Origin: Argentina anserina
Taxonomy: Eukaryota > Streptophyta > Magnoliopsida > Rosales > Rosaceae
Length of the DNA stretch: 64,000 bases
Assembly: GCF_933775445.1 (NCBI RefSeq)
Contig: NC_065876.1
Location: 17,670,001-17,734,000, forward strand
Direction of reading: 5' to 3'
Shown here piece by piece: positions 13,801-25,410 of this stretch. Made by a program: the position numbers and the translations under genes. Position 1 is the first letter of the stretch; each line of letters starts with the position of its first letter. The notes beneath the pieces are model-generated. The model made no database searches, was not told the DNA's origin, and saw only the letters and a program-made list of their open reading frames with translations.

Positions 13801-16800
13801 ATGATGGAAGGAGGCATGCGCTATTTGGAAGTCAAGCAGCTTCTTCTATTGGCTTATTCTCAAGCAATAACTTTCTACCTTCTTCTGAAGTCTGAAGGCC
13901 AACAAGTTCGTGACCATCCTGTACTTGCTCGCCTTGTAGAGATTAAAAATTTATTGGATAAGGTATCTTAATTCCTTTAACCCCCTGGGCCCCACACTGC
14001 CCGCTGCCCATTGATGTGCTTTAACTTTTAATCAATATTGAATGATTATGTATGGAACATGGTCTTTGGTTATCTTTGTAGAGTACATATTAGCAAGCAT
14101 CTGTTTTATTTTTAACAGTAAGTGGTGTCGTATGTGGGCCCAAGTATCGGCCTGAACTGTTCCTTTCTGAAGCTATTCAAGGATCATCAGTAATGAAAAA
14201 ATAAGAATAATCAAACAATGTTTATCTACAAGTAAATGGATTGACTAGCAGTCTGCCATCAGCATTAAAAATAATCGTGGTCAAATTATTTTTTGATTTT
14301 GGTGATATTTCGTGGCTGTTTTTTTTTTTCGGGGAATTAAATTTTTAAAAGTTCAGATCATCTGGTGGATGATTGGAACAATTGCTTTTGCTTCTTATTA
14401 GAGAGATTCCTTGATTAGAAGGGCTCTGTACATTGTACACGGAATGCAGTCTGCTCTTGCTCCCATCTCCCAATCATTCTACTTGAGAATCACACATTGT
14501 GACATGGCATAAATTTTTCATTCTCTAGAGACTCAGCAACTCATCTCTTGACCATTCATTATATTAATTTTTCATGTTTCTGCTGTTTTGAATTATTGGC
14601 TCTAGCAACTGTTCTAATATATGCTGGCTATCATAGAACTTGTCTCTTTGTTTTTTGCTCTTTATTTATAGATGACTTGGTATTGTTTAAAATTGAACTT
14701 GTTTGGTGGTAGGCCCGCTTGGGTCGGTCTTCTGCTTGTCCTAAATTGGTAGTATTACCTTTGTACTATGGAAGTATAGTTTTTGTCATTGTTTTTCTTA
14801 CAAGCATTCATTGTACTGCCTTTGATAATGTGTTTTACTTGACAGATGAAAAAACTTGATGAGAATCTTCCATCTGATCTGGTAGAAATTATAAACAAAT
14901 ATAATGGGATAGAAGCAGAGATGAAATCAGTTAAAGAGAATGCTGCAGGAGCATCAGATACTTTTGCTAAAGGATACAGGCCCCAACTTGTCTCACTTGA
15001 ACCAAAAGAAGCAGCTGTGGTAGTGCATCTTGTCTTTTTGCAGTTTATAATTCATACCTTTAAGGATTTGCACACGAGTGATTCATACATTCATTTTACA
15101 GTCGCACAACACAATTGAGTTGGAAAAGGTGCAGGCTCTGAAGGATAATGAAAAGATGGTGAAACGCAAACGTCAGGTAAAGCATGCTGTTACTAGTCTT
15201 ATATCCTCATTCCATTTCCTTTGAAACCTTTTATTTATTTACTTATTTATTTTTGATTGGGCGGGATAAGCTTTCCATTTGTATAATGTAGACCTCATGC
15301 TATGTGGCAGAAGGAAGAAGTTGGTTTACAGAGCATGAAAATGTTGAAACTAAGAGCTGCCCTTGAGGAAAATTTGAAGCAGAAGGGTGTTATCAAATCT
15401 ATCAATCCAAGAACTGATAAACCCCAGAAACACCTGAAGCCACTAAATGGGTATGACCTTTCTCTGATACTTTGTAATTTAACTCATTCCTCAATTGTGT
15501 GAACTAATCCAACCAACTAAGAATCAAACAGGAAGCTTGAATCATATGATGATTTTGATGATGACCCTGTAAAAGCTGAAGGCTCAAACGTGGGTCATGC
15601 AAATTCATTCAGTGGAAGTAAAGTTTCCCGACTTGTTGCTGCCAATCGCCATAAGTCAAAGGTATTAACCTAATTACTTTTAACCATTTACTAAAAACCT
15701 ACTGTTTTCAACTGTTCTTTCTCTGAACATGCACCTTAATGGAATGTATATAATTCATTGATGTACTTTCCTCTTTGCCTGAGAGATTCCTCTAAAATAT
15801 TTCTTTGCTTTACATGCCCCAACTTTATGGGTTTAGTATATAGATCTTTCAGAGAATGCAATCCAAACATTATTGTCCTGGTTATATGCCAGCAAGCATA
15901 CGTACAATATTATCCAAACTTTGTTCTTTTAAATTAAAAACCAAAAAAGAATGGTTTGAGGTGGTCGGTCATCATGCTCAGACTAGTGTTCACATGATTT
16001 TTGATGTCTCCTTCTCTCTTTATGAGAAGATTATTTCAGGTGATGACGACTTACCTCAGAGAGATGATCTTGGGGAAAGGCGGAGAAAACATGAGCTCCG
16101 AGTACTGGCAGGAGCCGGAATTCAGTCTGAGGATAATGCTGGAGACAGTGAGATGGAGGGCAGTGAAGAAGCTCAAGATTCAGAAGATGACTTTTACGAA
16201 CAAGCAAAACAAAATCGAGCTGCAAAACTCGCTGCCAAAGCTGACATGCATTCTAGGTTTGTATTGAACTGTTGTGAATTGCTACTTTTTGACTTGTGTG
16301 ACAAATATCATTTTACCTCACTTACTCATAGGCCCTGGATCTGTAGAGCATTTCATTAAACCATCCAAACCATTCAGGAGTTCCAGATTCTCATATTTTT
16401 CATGTTTCTGATTTTGAGTTGTTATGAGCTATCGTGCTTTTGCAGGCCCTCCTCTGTTCCATCTTTGCCTGAGACTGTAGATGGTAAACGTCATATTACT
16501 TATCAGGTATATACGATCCAGTTTTCAGTTTGCTCATCTCATCCTTTATTTTTAGAGTTCTTATGATATTTTTACTTTGGCTGACCATTTTCTTGTCCTC
16601 CCACATTACTGTAGATGGAGAAGAACAGAGGACTTACTCGTGCTCGAAAGAAGCTGCTGAAGAATCCAAGAAAGAAATACAAGGTAATTTGATCAAAAGA
16701 CTTGTACCTCTGACTCTGCTGCAAGTTGGTAAAATTGCTCTATATTAATGTCCCTTTTTTTCTACAGTTGAAGCATGAGAAAAAAATGAAGAATCGGAAA

Positions 16801-16893
16801 GGACAGGTACGGGAAGTCAAGAAGCCTGTAGGTCCATACGGTGGAGAGACATCTGGAATCAATCCGCGAATCAGTCGGAGTGTCAGATTTTAA
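10828..16893 (+). CDS. THAL: SAS10/UTP3 family protein (THALLO-like), 16 exons
   Basis: Exons: 10828-10930, 11012-11103, 11280-11343, 11762-11907, 12072-12218, 12379-12518, 13177-13264, 13783-13962, 14846-15019, 15102-15176, 15311-15450, 15532-15661, 16030-16256, 16446-16506, 16615-16683, 16768-16893. All introns are GT-AG and the phases match, giving about 653 residues. The N-terminal third is strongly acidic (runs of Asp/Glu). A Sas10/Utp3/C1D domain lies at about residues 230-330 ([18 protein letters not shown], then [16 protein letters not shown]). The C-terminus is the basic Sas10 domain ([20 protein letters not shown] ... [12 protein letters not shown]). Family knowledge places it in the nucleolar U3 processome, in 18S pre-rRNA maturation. 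The start is the first ATG after a short leader and begins MGKRG. The LINE ends only about 120 bp upstream, so the promoter is either very short or extends into LINE sequence. Confidence 0.93.
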
Positions 16894-17603
16894 GACCCGC
16901 TGGACTAGTTCTTGTGTTGGAACTTTAGGTTTTAAGCCTTTGTGTTTGCTTTTCATTCGGTTGAACTCCTGTTTCTTCTATCTCTGGACGAACGTGTCTT
17001 ATTACGCCAACCATCAGAATATTTTTCAGAAAAACAATGTGTCGAAGTTGTAATGAGGCAGCAAGTGACGGCCTTGGCAATTACGTTTGCACACAAATGT
17101 ACCATAAATTTACAAACTGGATTTACGGTTCTCTACCAATCTCATTATCAGAAGTCGTTGCAAGTAGATTAATGAGTAATGAGGTAATCTCAGTACATTA
17201 TTGCTTTGTGGTCTCAAAGCCAAAAACATTGGGTACTACTTATTATTGGTTACACATTATAGTTCCAGGATCCTATTATCAATTTCATGCCGGAATTAGA
17301 TTTCTGTTACTGCGGAAGTCTGTATACTGTATCAGTACGTAGTTATTCGTCCACAGTGCAGACTTCATCATCCCAAAATAACACAACGTAAATGCAAAGT
17401 CCATGACATGACTAAATAATATCAGCATACTTGGTCCAAATCCATCATCGGAAAGAAATGTACACTACAGTTTCTAATCGTGATGTTTCCATAGACATGC
17501 TTATGGAATTAGCATCACAAAAATAGTTCCTTTGTGTAGACCCCATAACTTCACTACCATTGCAAGCTGTCATTGCAAGCTGAAGCATTTGGGTAAAAGA
17601 GCA
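16894..17603. other. Spacer between convergent THALLO and GMP synthase genes
   Basis: This 710-bp spacer lies between two convergent stop codons. It must hold both 3' untranslated regions and polyadenylation signals. AT-rich, with no coding frame that resembles a protein and no repeat. Confidence 0.6.
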
Positions 17604-19779
17604 CTATTCCCACTCGATAGTGGAAGGCGGCTTTGATGTAATGTCATACACTACTCTGTTTACACCACGGACACTATTGCAAATCTTCCGTGACACATCA
17701 TCATAGAACTCATGTGTAAAGTAGTACCTGAAAATTTCGTGGACACGACAATATGATCAGTAACATTTTACTAAATTATTGAGAACAATGAAACTAATTG
17801 GCATATGCCCAACAATCAATTGAAAGATAAGATAACAAAACCTAAAAAGATAAAAATTTATAGCAAAAACTCTGAGACTAACAGCATGAAGGCATACCAT
17901 TCAGCTGTCATCCCATCTTGACTTGTAACAGCTCTGAGAGCAACAACATGAGAATGTGTTCTTTGATCACCTTGAACTCCCACTGATCTTATAGGCAGAA
18001 ATACTGCAAATGCTTGCCAGATTTTATCATATAACCCAGCATCTTTAATTGATTGTATAAATATCTCATCAACCTGGCAAGAAATAGGTTTCAGAAAATG
18101 TGAACATAATTCCAAGAAAACCAAAGTAGTCATGGATTTAACTCAAACAGACATATATACCTGGCGGAGGACCTCAAGAGCATTGCCTGCAGTTACATCA
18201 CCCAAGACCCTTACAGCAAGGCCAGGCCCTGGAAATGGATGGCGCTTTAGGAATCCCTGAGGAACATTCAAGATCTTCCCCAATTGGCGAACCTAACAAC
18301 AAGATGCAAATCAATTAGTCGCACTCTTCCAGAGGAAAACTAATGTGTTATAGAAGCAAGATAGTAGGAAGCTGAGAGCTAAAACCTCATCCTTGAATAG
18401 AAGTTTAAGTGGTTCAATAAGCTTCAATTTCATGTCCTTGGGAAGCCCGCCAACATTATGATGGCTCTTGATTGTGTGGGAATGAGTCCTTCCACTACCA
18501 GGTGGCGGACAAGATTCAATCACATCTGGATACAGTGTACCTTGGACTAAGTAAGCGGGTTTCCTCCCTAATTTTTTCTCGAGTTCATGAGCAAAAGCAT
18601 CAAAAATGCAGATGAACTCTTTTCCTATTATTTTCCTTTTCACCTCCGGATCATCAACACCTCTAAGCTTACTAAGAAATTGTTCTGAGGCATCCACACA
18701 AGTGACAGGCAAATGAAGATCTCTCTCAAAGGTATCCATCACACGCTCTTGCTCCTTATACCTTCACGAGAGAAAAACATTCTATTAGCAAAGTACAAGA
18801 GACGCAACTGAAATCTATAACAGCAAAAAAGTTTTAATCTCTATAGTTCAGTTATACTCCTAGCTATCTCTCACCTCAACAGACCATTGTCGACAAAGAT
18901 ACAATGAAGCCTATCCCCAATAGCCTTATGAACAAGAGTTGCGGCCACGGTGGAATCAACACCTCCAGATAATGCACATATGACATGATCTTCTGGCGCT
19001 ACTGTGCTGTTTATCACTTTAATCTCTTCCTCCATTACGTCTTCCATCTTCCACCCCGCACTGACTCCACAAACATCAAACAGAAAATATCGAAGTGTCT
19101 CCATCCCTCCTGGCGAATGCGTCACCTGCGAGAATGCCAATCAACAACAAATTCAAGCAAGCACCCCGACAATTCTTCTAACATTTCCTTTTCTCTGCCG
19201 AAAAATCATTGCAAAATTAGGTAATGTGATTACCTCAGGGTGGTACTGCAGCCCATAGAACCTCCTAGACGGGCTTTCGATGGCGGCAACAACCCCCTGC
19301 TGGCTCCTAGCCGCCACCTCGAAGCCGTCGGGCAGCTGAGCCACCTCATCCCCATGGCTCATCCACACAACCTGCCTAGCGCCAACGCGATTGGACCCGA
19401 AAATGCCGGAGTTCTTGTCCACACAAATCTCCATCTTGCCGTACTCCTGCTTCTCCCCAACCCTAACCACCCCGCCGAGGCGCTGCACGATCAGCTGCAG
19501 GCCGTAGCAGATTCCGAGGACGAAGACGCCGCTGGCCTCGGCCCACTCGGCGAAGCCGGCGGGGAAGGTGGGGGAGTCGTGGGTGTGGACGGAGTGGGGG
19601 CCGCCGGAGAGGATGACGACGGAGGGGCTGAGGTCGGTGATGGCTTTGAGGGGGCTGGTGCCGGAGATGGTGAGGGAGAAGACGGAGAGGGAGCGGATGC
19701 GGCGGGTGATGAGGTGGGTGTATTGGGAGCCGTAGTCGAGGATGAGGACCAGGTCGGACTTGACGGCTTTTGGGTCCAT
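17604..19779 (-). CDS. GMPS: GMP synthase (glutamine-hydrolysing), 6 exons
   Basis: Exons, high to low: 19779-19234, 19125-18875, 18761-18386, 18292-18161, 18073-17898, 17727-17604; they join in phase to 534 residues. The enzyme converts XMP to GMP using ATP and glutamine, the last step of de novo guanine nucleotide synthesis, probably in the cytosol because there is no obvious transit peptide. Domains: class I glutamine amidotransferase (residues 1-182) with the nucleophile Cys91 in GICYGLQ and the His180/Glu182 pair in YHPE; then the ATP pyrophosphatase domain with the P-loop SGGVDS at residues 235-240; then the C-terminal dimerisation domain ([15 protein letters not shown], ending PPSTIEWE). 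All active-site motifs are intact. Exon 1 is much more GC-rich than the rest, which creates long but spurious open frames on the other strand. Confidence 0.96.
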
Positions 19780-21749
19780 GGCGGGAGGCGAAGGCGGAGA
19801 TGGGAGCTAGGGTTTAAGAGGGGTTTTGAGGTTTGTGAGTGGAGAAGAACTGGTGGCTGCGGGGTTTGTCATATGAGAGAGAGTTTTCTAGGGTTTTGGA
19901 AGCTTGGCGGGAACTGTTTATTTACAGTGTTGCCACTAGCCTATTAAGGCATAGCGGTATTAATTAAAAGAACAGGGCCTTATGGAACTGCCGAACATCT
20001 TTCTGTCAACTTTGCCCCTCCTATATATAATTAAATACTAAAAGGATAAAACAGTAAAATGACTAGAAATTTCAGTTTAAATGGGAAGTTATCTCCCCCT
20101 GACCCCTATTCAGTTGAACACATTGTTGAACTTATCTCAGAGATTCGATTGTTTCCTTTTCTTTGTTTATTCATTGTTTGATAGTTTGGGTGTTTTGGTT
20201 AGACATAAATCACATAAATTGATTGATATTTCTGATTTTGTTGGCTTCTGTTTGGCTACCGGCCGTGAAGATTATTTCATTGGTGTTATGTTACTCCTAT
20301 TTAGTTGCAAGATTATTTCTTTTAGAAAACATTCGTAGATAATATATGTTGAATATACTTTTTGAAAACAAATAAATGCACGCTCGAGCGCGGTCATTTC
20401 ACACTCGCATCAAGCATGCAAGAAGGCTAGTTTACTTTGTTTAGATACAAATTATCTTAGGATGATTGGTGCTTCTAAGGCTAGCTTGATATTATTGTGA
20501 CTTTAAAGAATTAAACTGTGTTGTGATGTGAATTGAATCAGCTGTAAAATAATACAGTTTTGTGTTTCGTCTGAGGTAAATATTTATTTTAAAACCTGTT
20601 GTCATACCACAATATATTATTTTTTTCAGTGTTTTTTTATGACAACAGTTTCTGAAAAGTAACCATGATGCTGCTTTTAAAAGCTGCTTACATGGACCTA
20701 TAAATTTTTTTTAACTGCTCTTATTTGATTTACCAAACACAATAGAATTTCTTAAGAATTCTGTTAATCATTTTCGGGCTATGATTTTATATAATGTCAA
20801 TCACTAAATCATTTCTAAGATAATAGTAAATAGACTATGTCATTTGATAGTCTAGGGTGCCCTATTATCTGAGTTTGGATTTTCTAATTCAGTCACACAC
20901 ATATAAGTTTTTAACTTTAATCTTTTTCTTGTATTGTAGTGATGCTTTCCCAATTCGTTTACCTATATGTTGTATAGCAGATATAATGATAATGAGATTT
21001 CACATGTTATGTCGCATTCGAACTACCCCTATGAATAATTTGCAATTTTAACTTCAATCTTTTTCTTGTAATGCAGTGCTACAAAGTTCACCTGAATTCA
21101 TTACTAAAATAAAATCACCTGAGTATGGATATTTTGTTAAACAAAATTTTGCCCTTTTTTCGGGTAATTTTCTGAGAACTACATCTAAGTTTTTAAACTT
21201 TAATTTTTTCTTGTATTATACTGAAAGTTTAATAAATTTAGTAAAAAAAAGAAGAAGAAAAACTCAAGTTTTCGTTTGTGGCTACATTTTTCACCAATAA
21301 TGTGCAACATCCCACAATGGGTGCAGTGTTTTCTTTATCATTCTCACTTCCAAGTCTTATATCTAATATATTGATAAGATATGTGTCAACTACACATTGC
21401 TTATTATTCATTGTGTAAGAAGATTTATTTGCAAGGTAGATTTTTAATCTCTTTAGTTTTTTCAAATTTCATTTTTTTCGTATTTGGTATGTTCAAATCA
21501 AATTCACTTCATGTACTACTTATTTCCAATAAGCTGATCTTCCCAACTTTTGAACCAGTTGATATGCTAATTATGTTCGACCATCATCGAAGTTCCAGGT
21601 GGGCATAGAGTCTGCAAATTCCAATGTTGAGGACAACGCGCGTCACTTAGGTTGACTCTTTCTTTCAAAATTTCTTTAGGTATTAAAAGTCACAGACTAT
21701 AAACAATGTAGGCCATAAGTTTAATGCGATATAGCTAGTCACCTTAAGT
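19780..21749. other. GMPS promoter and gene-free AT-rich region
   Basis: The first ~200 bp upstream of 19779 should hold the GMP synthase leader and promoter. The rest is AT-rich without a recognisable gene. Three degenerate copies of a T-rich phrase resembling TTTAACTTTAATCTTTTTCT occur near 20911, 21048 and 21190, suggesting an old tandem duplication of about 140 bp. I cannot assign a function. Confidence 0.5.
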
Positions 21750-21754
21750 GAGGT

Positions 21755-22155
21755 TGCTAGCGAAGCTAAGGTGGTGGCTAGTGTGGAGGTGGTGGTACGG
21801 TGAGGAGCAGGGGTCTCCAAAAGGTGTAGGGAGTGAGGTGGCAGGTAGGGAGGTGGCATGGCGCAATCGGGGGCTAGGGTGGTGGACAATATGGAGGTGG
21901 TGGCTGGCGGGGGGAAGGCGCAATCGGGTGCAGGGAGGGAGGTGGTTTGCGAAGAAGTGGCGTCAGGGCTAGGATGGTGGACAGTGGGGAGATGGTGACT
22001 AGTAGGGAGGTGGTAGCATGGCGGGGAGCAGGCGCATGGGCTTCCAACTCTTTCTCAAAAAGGGAAACAAGAAGGGGGAGGTGCAGTGAGTGAGGTGGCC
22101 GGACGAGGCTTAGTGTGGTGGGCAATGCGGAGGTGGTCGCCGACATGGAGAGCAG
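21755..22155. repeat. G-rich degenerate minisatellite-like repeat
   Basis: A 400-bp stretch on the plus strand is dominated by imperfect units such as GGAGGTGGTGG, GTGGTGGGCAAT and GGGAGGTGGC. Composition is sharply G-rich compared with the AT-rich flanks. Open frames on both strands here are simple-sequence products (Pro/His-rich on minus, Trp/Gly/Arg-rich on plus) and not credible genes. Confidence 0.7.
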
Positions 22156-22164
22156 GGAGGGTTA

Positions 22165-22880
22165 GGTCTAGTTTGGTACATCTATGCTGTGAACAAAATG
22201 ACTTTCAAAATTGTTGTGAGTAAAATGACTTTTGAAGTTACTGTTAGAGAAAACTGTTAAAGCGTTTGATAAACTGTTTTAGAAAGTGTTGTGAGAGCAA
22301 AAAACTATTATTTGTGTTTGGTAAGTTGTAAACAAAAAGGGTTTTTAGTATGTATAATTACCAAAATGTTAATAAATTTTTAAAGTGTAATAAAATGGAC
22401 AAAATGATTCATTAACCTTTAATTTGTATATTAATTATATGAATTATACACTATGGGCTATTCCAATTGTAAGTATAATTATTTGTAATTGTTTTGGTTA
22501 TACATTGTTTGCACCAAATTAAAATTTTAAGTTAAAACACTTAAATTTTCAACAAAATCCATCCAGAATATTACACAAAAATATTTATCCATCATAATTA
22601 AATAGAACTTAATTTATGGGCATGTAATATTTAAGAAAGACTAAGAACAAAATAGGTTACCCATAAAATTTCATTAAAAAACATTGTGGCTCTGTGTTTT
22701 TGACAAAAGCCACTTTCAAAAGCTACCCTCCCCTAGCTTTCCTAACTTTTCAATTTCAGCTGTGGCCAAAATCAATTTGAGTCAAAAGCAGCCTTAGAGA
22801 AGTTTATCAAACATTATCAATTGATCACAAAAGCTGAAGCAGCTCCAAAAACAAATACAAAAGTTGTACCAAACTGGCCC
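22165..22880. mobile_element. Non-autonomous terminal-inverted-repeat element (hAT-like MITE candidate)
   Basis: The left end (from 22165, GGTCTAGTTTGGTACATCTA) and the reverse complement of the right end (22861-22880, GGGCCAGTTTGGTACAACTT) match at 16 of 20 positions. The 716-bp interior is AT-rich and non-coding, with subterminal phrases like AAAATGACTTT and AAAGCCACTTTCAAAAGC. I could not find a clean target duplication, so the superfamily (hAT by the CAGTTTGG-type end) is tentative. Confidence 0.6.
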
Positions 22881-23409
22881 CTAGGGTGGTGGTGCAAACT
22901 AAAAAGCCCATGTTTAGGGTGTTTTCAAAACTCAAAATTTTTACCTTAGAGATCACCACACACCCTCGTTAGTGCGACCGCGCACGATAGACGATACGAC
23001 CCGAATATTTTTAATACTTGGCGATTTTACCTTTTACTTTTACTTGAATCGAGATTCGTACTAAGTGTGATGACTCTAAGAGTTGATTTTTCGATGCTTA
23101 AGTTTTTCGAGAAAACTTACTTCACGAAAGTTGTAGAGCTTGTCGATACAAGTTCGTAGACATGCGACATACACAAATTGGAGTTTGTATGAAAAAGTTA
23201 CGAATAAAAAAAAAGTAGGGTAATTTAGGTAAATAGTACAAATAAGGGTGAAAAAAGAAAAACCAGAAATTTAAACCCGAGCGGCACTGTTCATCTTTTT
23301 TTTTTCTTTCAGAAATTTAATATTTTGGTGCCTTTAATATTGAGAAATTAATGGTTGTTGATTTTTTAAAATGTTGTAGATGGAAAAGTGATATACATAA
23401 GTTGTTTTT
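22881..23409. other. Gene-free spacer before the copia element
   Basis: About 530 bp of AT-rich sequence with a short CG-containing patch at 22970-23000. No gene, repeat or regulatory signal that I can support. Its last five bases, 23405-23409 (TTTTT), form one half of the target duplication of the LTR element that follows. Confidence 0.5.
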
Positions 23410-23621
23410 TGTTGTAGGGAAAAATGGAATGATCTACTCATCTCATTGATAATCCCCTTTATATAGGGGTCAAGATTACAATAGAAATAAATGGTAATTA
23501 CAATGACAATTACGGCTACATAATGGTGATTGATCTGTTACATCCGTTGACCATAAACGTCATTAACTTATTCTTTTATTTGCATTAACGAAGGCACACT
23601 AATGATGTTTTTCCTTCAACA
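23410..23621 (-). repeat. 3' LTR of the copia element
   Basis: This 212-bp LTR begins TGTTGTAGGG and ends CCTTCAACA on the plus strand. It contains TTTATATAGGGG in its middle. It is nearly identical to 31500-31710. Confidence 0.92.
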
Positions 23622-24647
23622 CTCCCCATTGTGCCGAGTTTAAAAATATAATAGTGTATAAGATGTTGCCTCATTAAAAACATTGCCAAGTAACAAAACT
23701 CAATGGAAGAAAATAAAACTTTGGTCGAAGGAGAAAAGATCACAACGCACCTATTACATTTAAGATTAACATATATGTGTTAGACTCCCCCTGATGTATG
23801 CACCTCCCCCTGATCTTTACATTAATCATGGGAGTTTTGATAACTTTTGCATATTTAATGATGCATCTTATTTAATACGTATTTCTTTACGCCAAATGTG
23901 TAACGACGTGAATATAATTCATTCTCATCATGTCGTTTTATCTTTTCTTTATAGGGACTATAAACCTAAACCTTTAGGTATTGTTGTTGTGTGGGCACTA
24001 AGCTATACATCGAATGAGAGGTCGAGTCAAGTATATTGTGTTAAGTGCAATAATGCGTCTTTGCACTTGTATAAGAAATCTCATTTCCTGACACTTATTC
24101 GTCATCTTTCATTGAGACAAAAATAGATCTATCTTTAAAGACTTCGACTGATCATGGGAGCTATGGAAGACTCACTTTTAACATTTAGAAGCCTCACTTA
24201 AAAGCCGATTGATGATTAATCATCAATATTACAGCCCTCTATATCCATTTTGAGATTGTGTCTTCCCAATGATCTTTTTCATTCTTGACTTATGATTTGT
24301 AATGGCGACATTTTTTTAGTTTATCAAAAGACTCTACAAATCCATATTGAAATCGCAATGACATAACACATCTGATCCCTATTCATAATCAAGTATTTTA
24401 CTTCGTGAACGTTTCAATTCTTTTTGTAAAGCTACGTGATCTAGAACAATTTCTTGGGTGGATAAAGTCTGTTCTATGACTTTCATGTATATCTATTAAT
24501 TTCGATCCCCATAGAGATACCTTATTTCACCATTCATAAGCTGCATGTGTCAGTTTTTCGGAAACTACCAAACTGATAAGGTAGTGGAGTGCAATGACTT
24601 CTATTACGAGAATATCTCTTTATGGTCCATTACAAAAGAATATTTCC

Positions 24648-25410
24648 TCGTAGTCGATTCCAGTGCGTTTGTGAGAGACCTTGCGCCATAAGGTGAGTAT
24701 ATACTCTTAATTCTCATACGCATCCTAACAAAGATATATGATAGGGTTTACACTCGCGGTGTCGGCTTCACCTGCCCAAATACCTATCTCTTTGTTAGTG
24801 AACTTTAGTTCATGCTGGATCGCTTCTTTCCATTGGGCTAAAATTACTACGTTGTTATTTCTCAACGAAGTATGGTTCGATATGAAGACTCAATATCCTA
24901 CATCCTGATGTGGTTTTTATTTGGTAGAGATCTATATATATTCAAGGATTTATTCTAACATCTGATGTGTCCCCTAGTGATAACCAAAATCCACGAATTC
25001 TCATGAGACAGATTTGTGATTATGGATCAAAGGATCCAATTGTGCCAAACTCACTTTCTTCCTTTAAACGAGTATGTGTCGAACACAAGGTGGTCTCCCC
25101 CTCTTCCTTGGAGAGTCACGGCCTATGACACCATTTATGACACTTTATGGTGTCAACATGCCACCATCTATCGAGGCAACGCAATTCCCAATTCCTTTTG
25201 GGTGGCGGCATGTCCTCTTCTTAAGACATTGAACCTTGCAAGCCTATTTGAAGCTAATATCTGTGATCTCATCACTTTGTGCAATAGTGGAGATCAAGAT
25301 GAGACACAGTGGGGACAACGCACGACAATTCCTGTCGTTCCACTTGAACATTCTTTGTTCTTATCTCCCCCTAACGACGGGAAGACTGTCTCATCAAAGT
25401 GATATTTCAT
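24648..25410 (-). pseudogene. Remnant of copia pol (integrase-RT junction and RT start)
   Basis: On the minus strand, 25410-25290 reads HFDETVFPSLGGDKNKECSS, a phrase typical of the linker after copia integrase. Then 24842-24648 reads as a reverse-transcriptase amino end (QWKEAIQHELKFTNKEIG, and TGIDYE). Several stops and frameshifts separate these blocks. It cannot make a working protein. Family assignment rests on these phrases only. Confidence 0.7.

Noticed and set aside
19240..19947. 235-codon plus-strand frame, Gly/Glu/Ala-rich
   Set aside because: Antisense to GMP synthase exon 1; a by-product of its high GC third positions.
23794..24126. 110-codon plus-strand frame in the copia element
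   Set aside because: Antisense to the element's coding direction and without recognisable domains.
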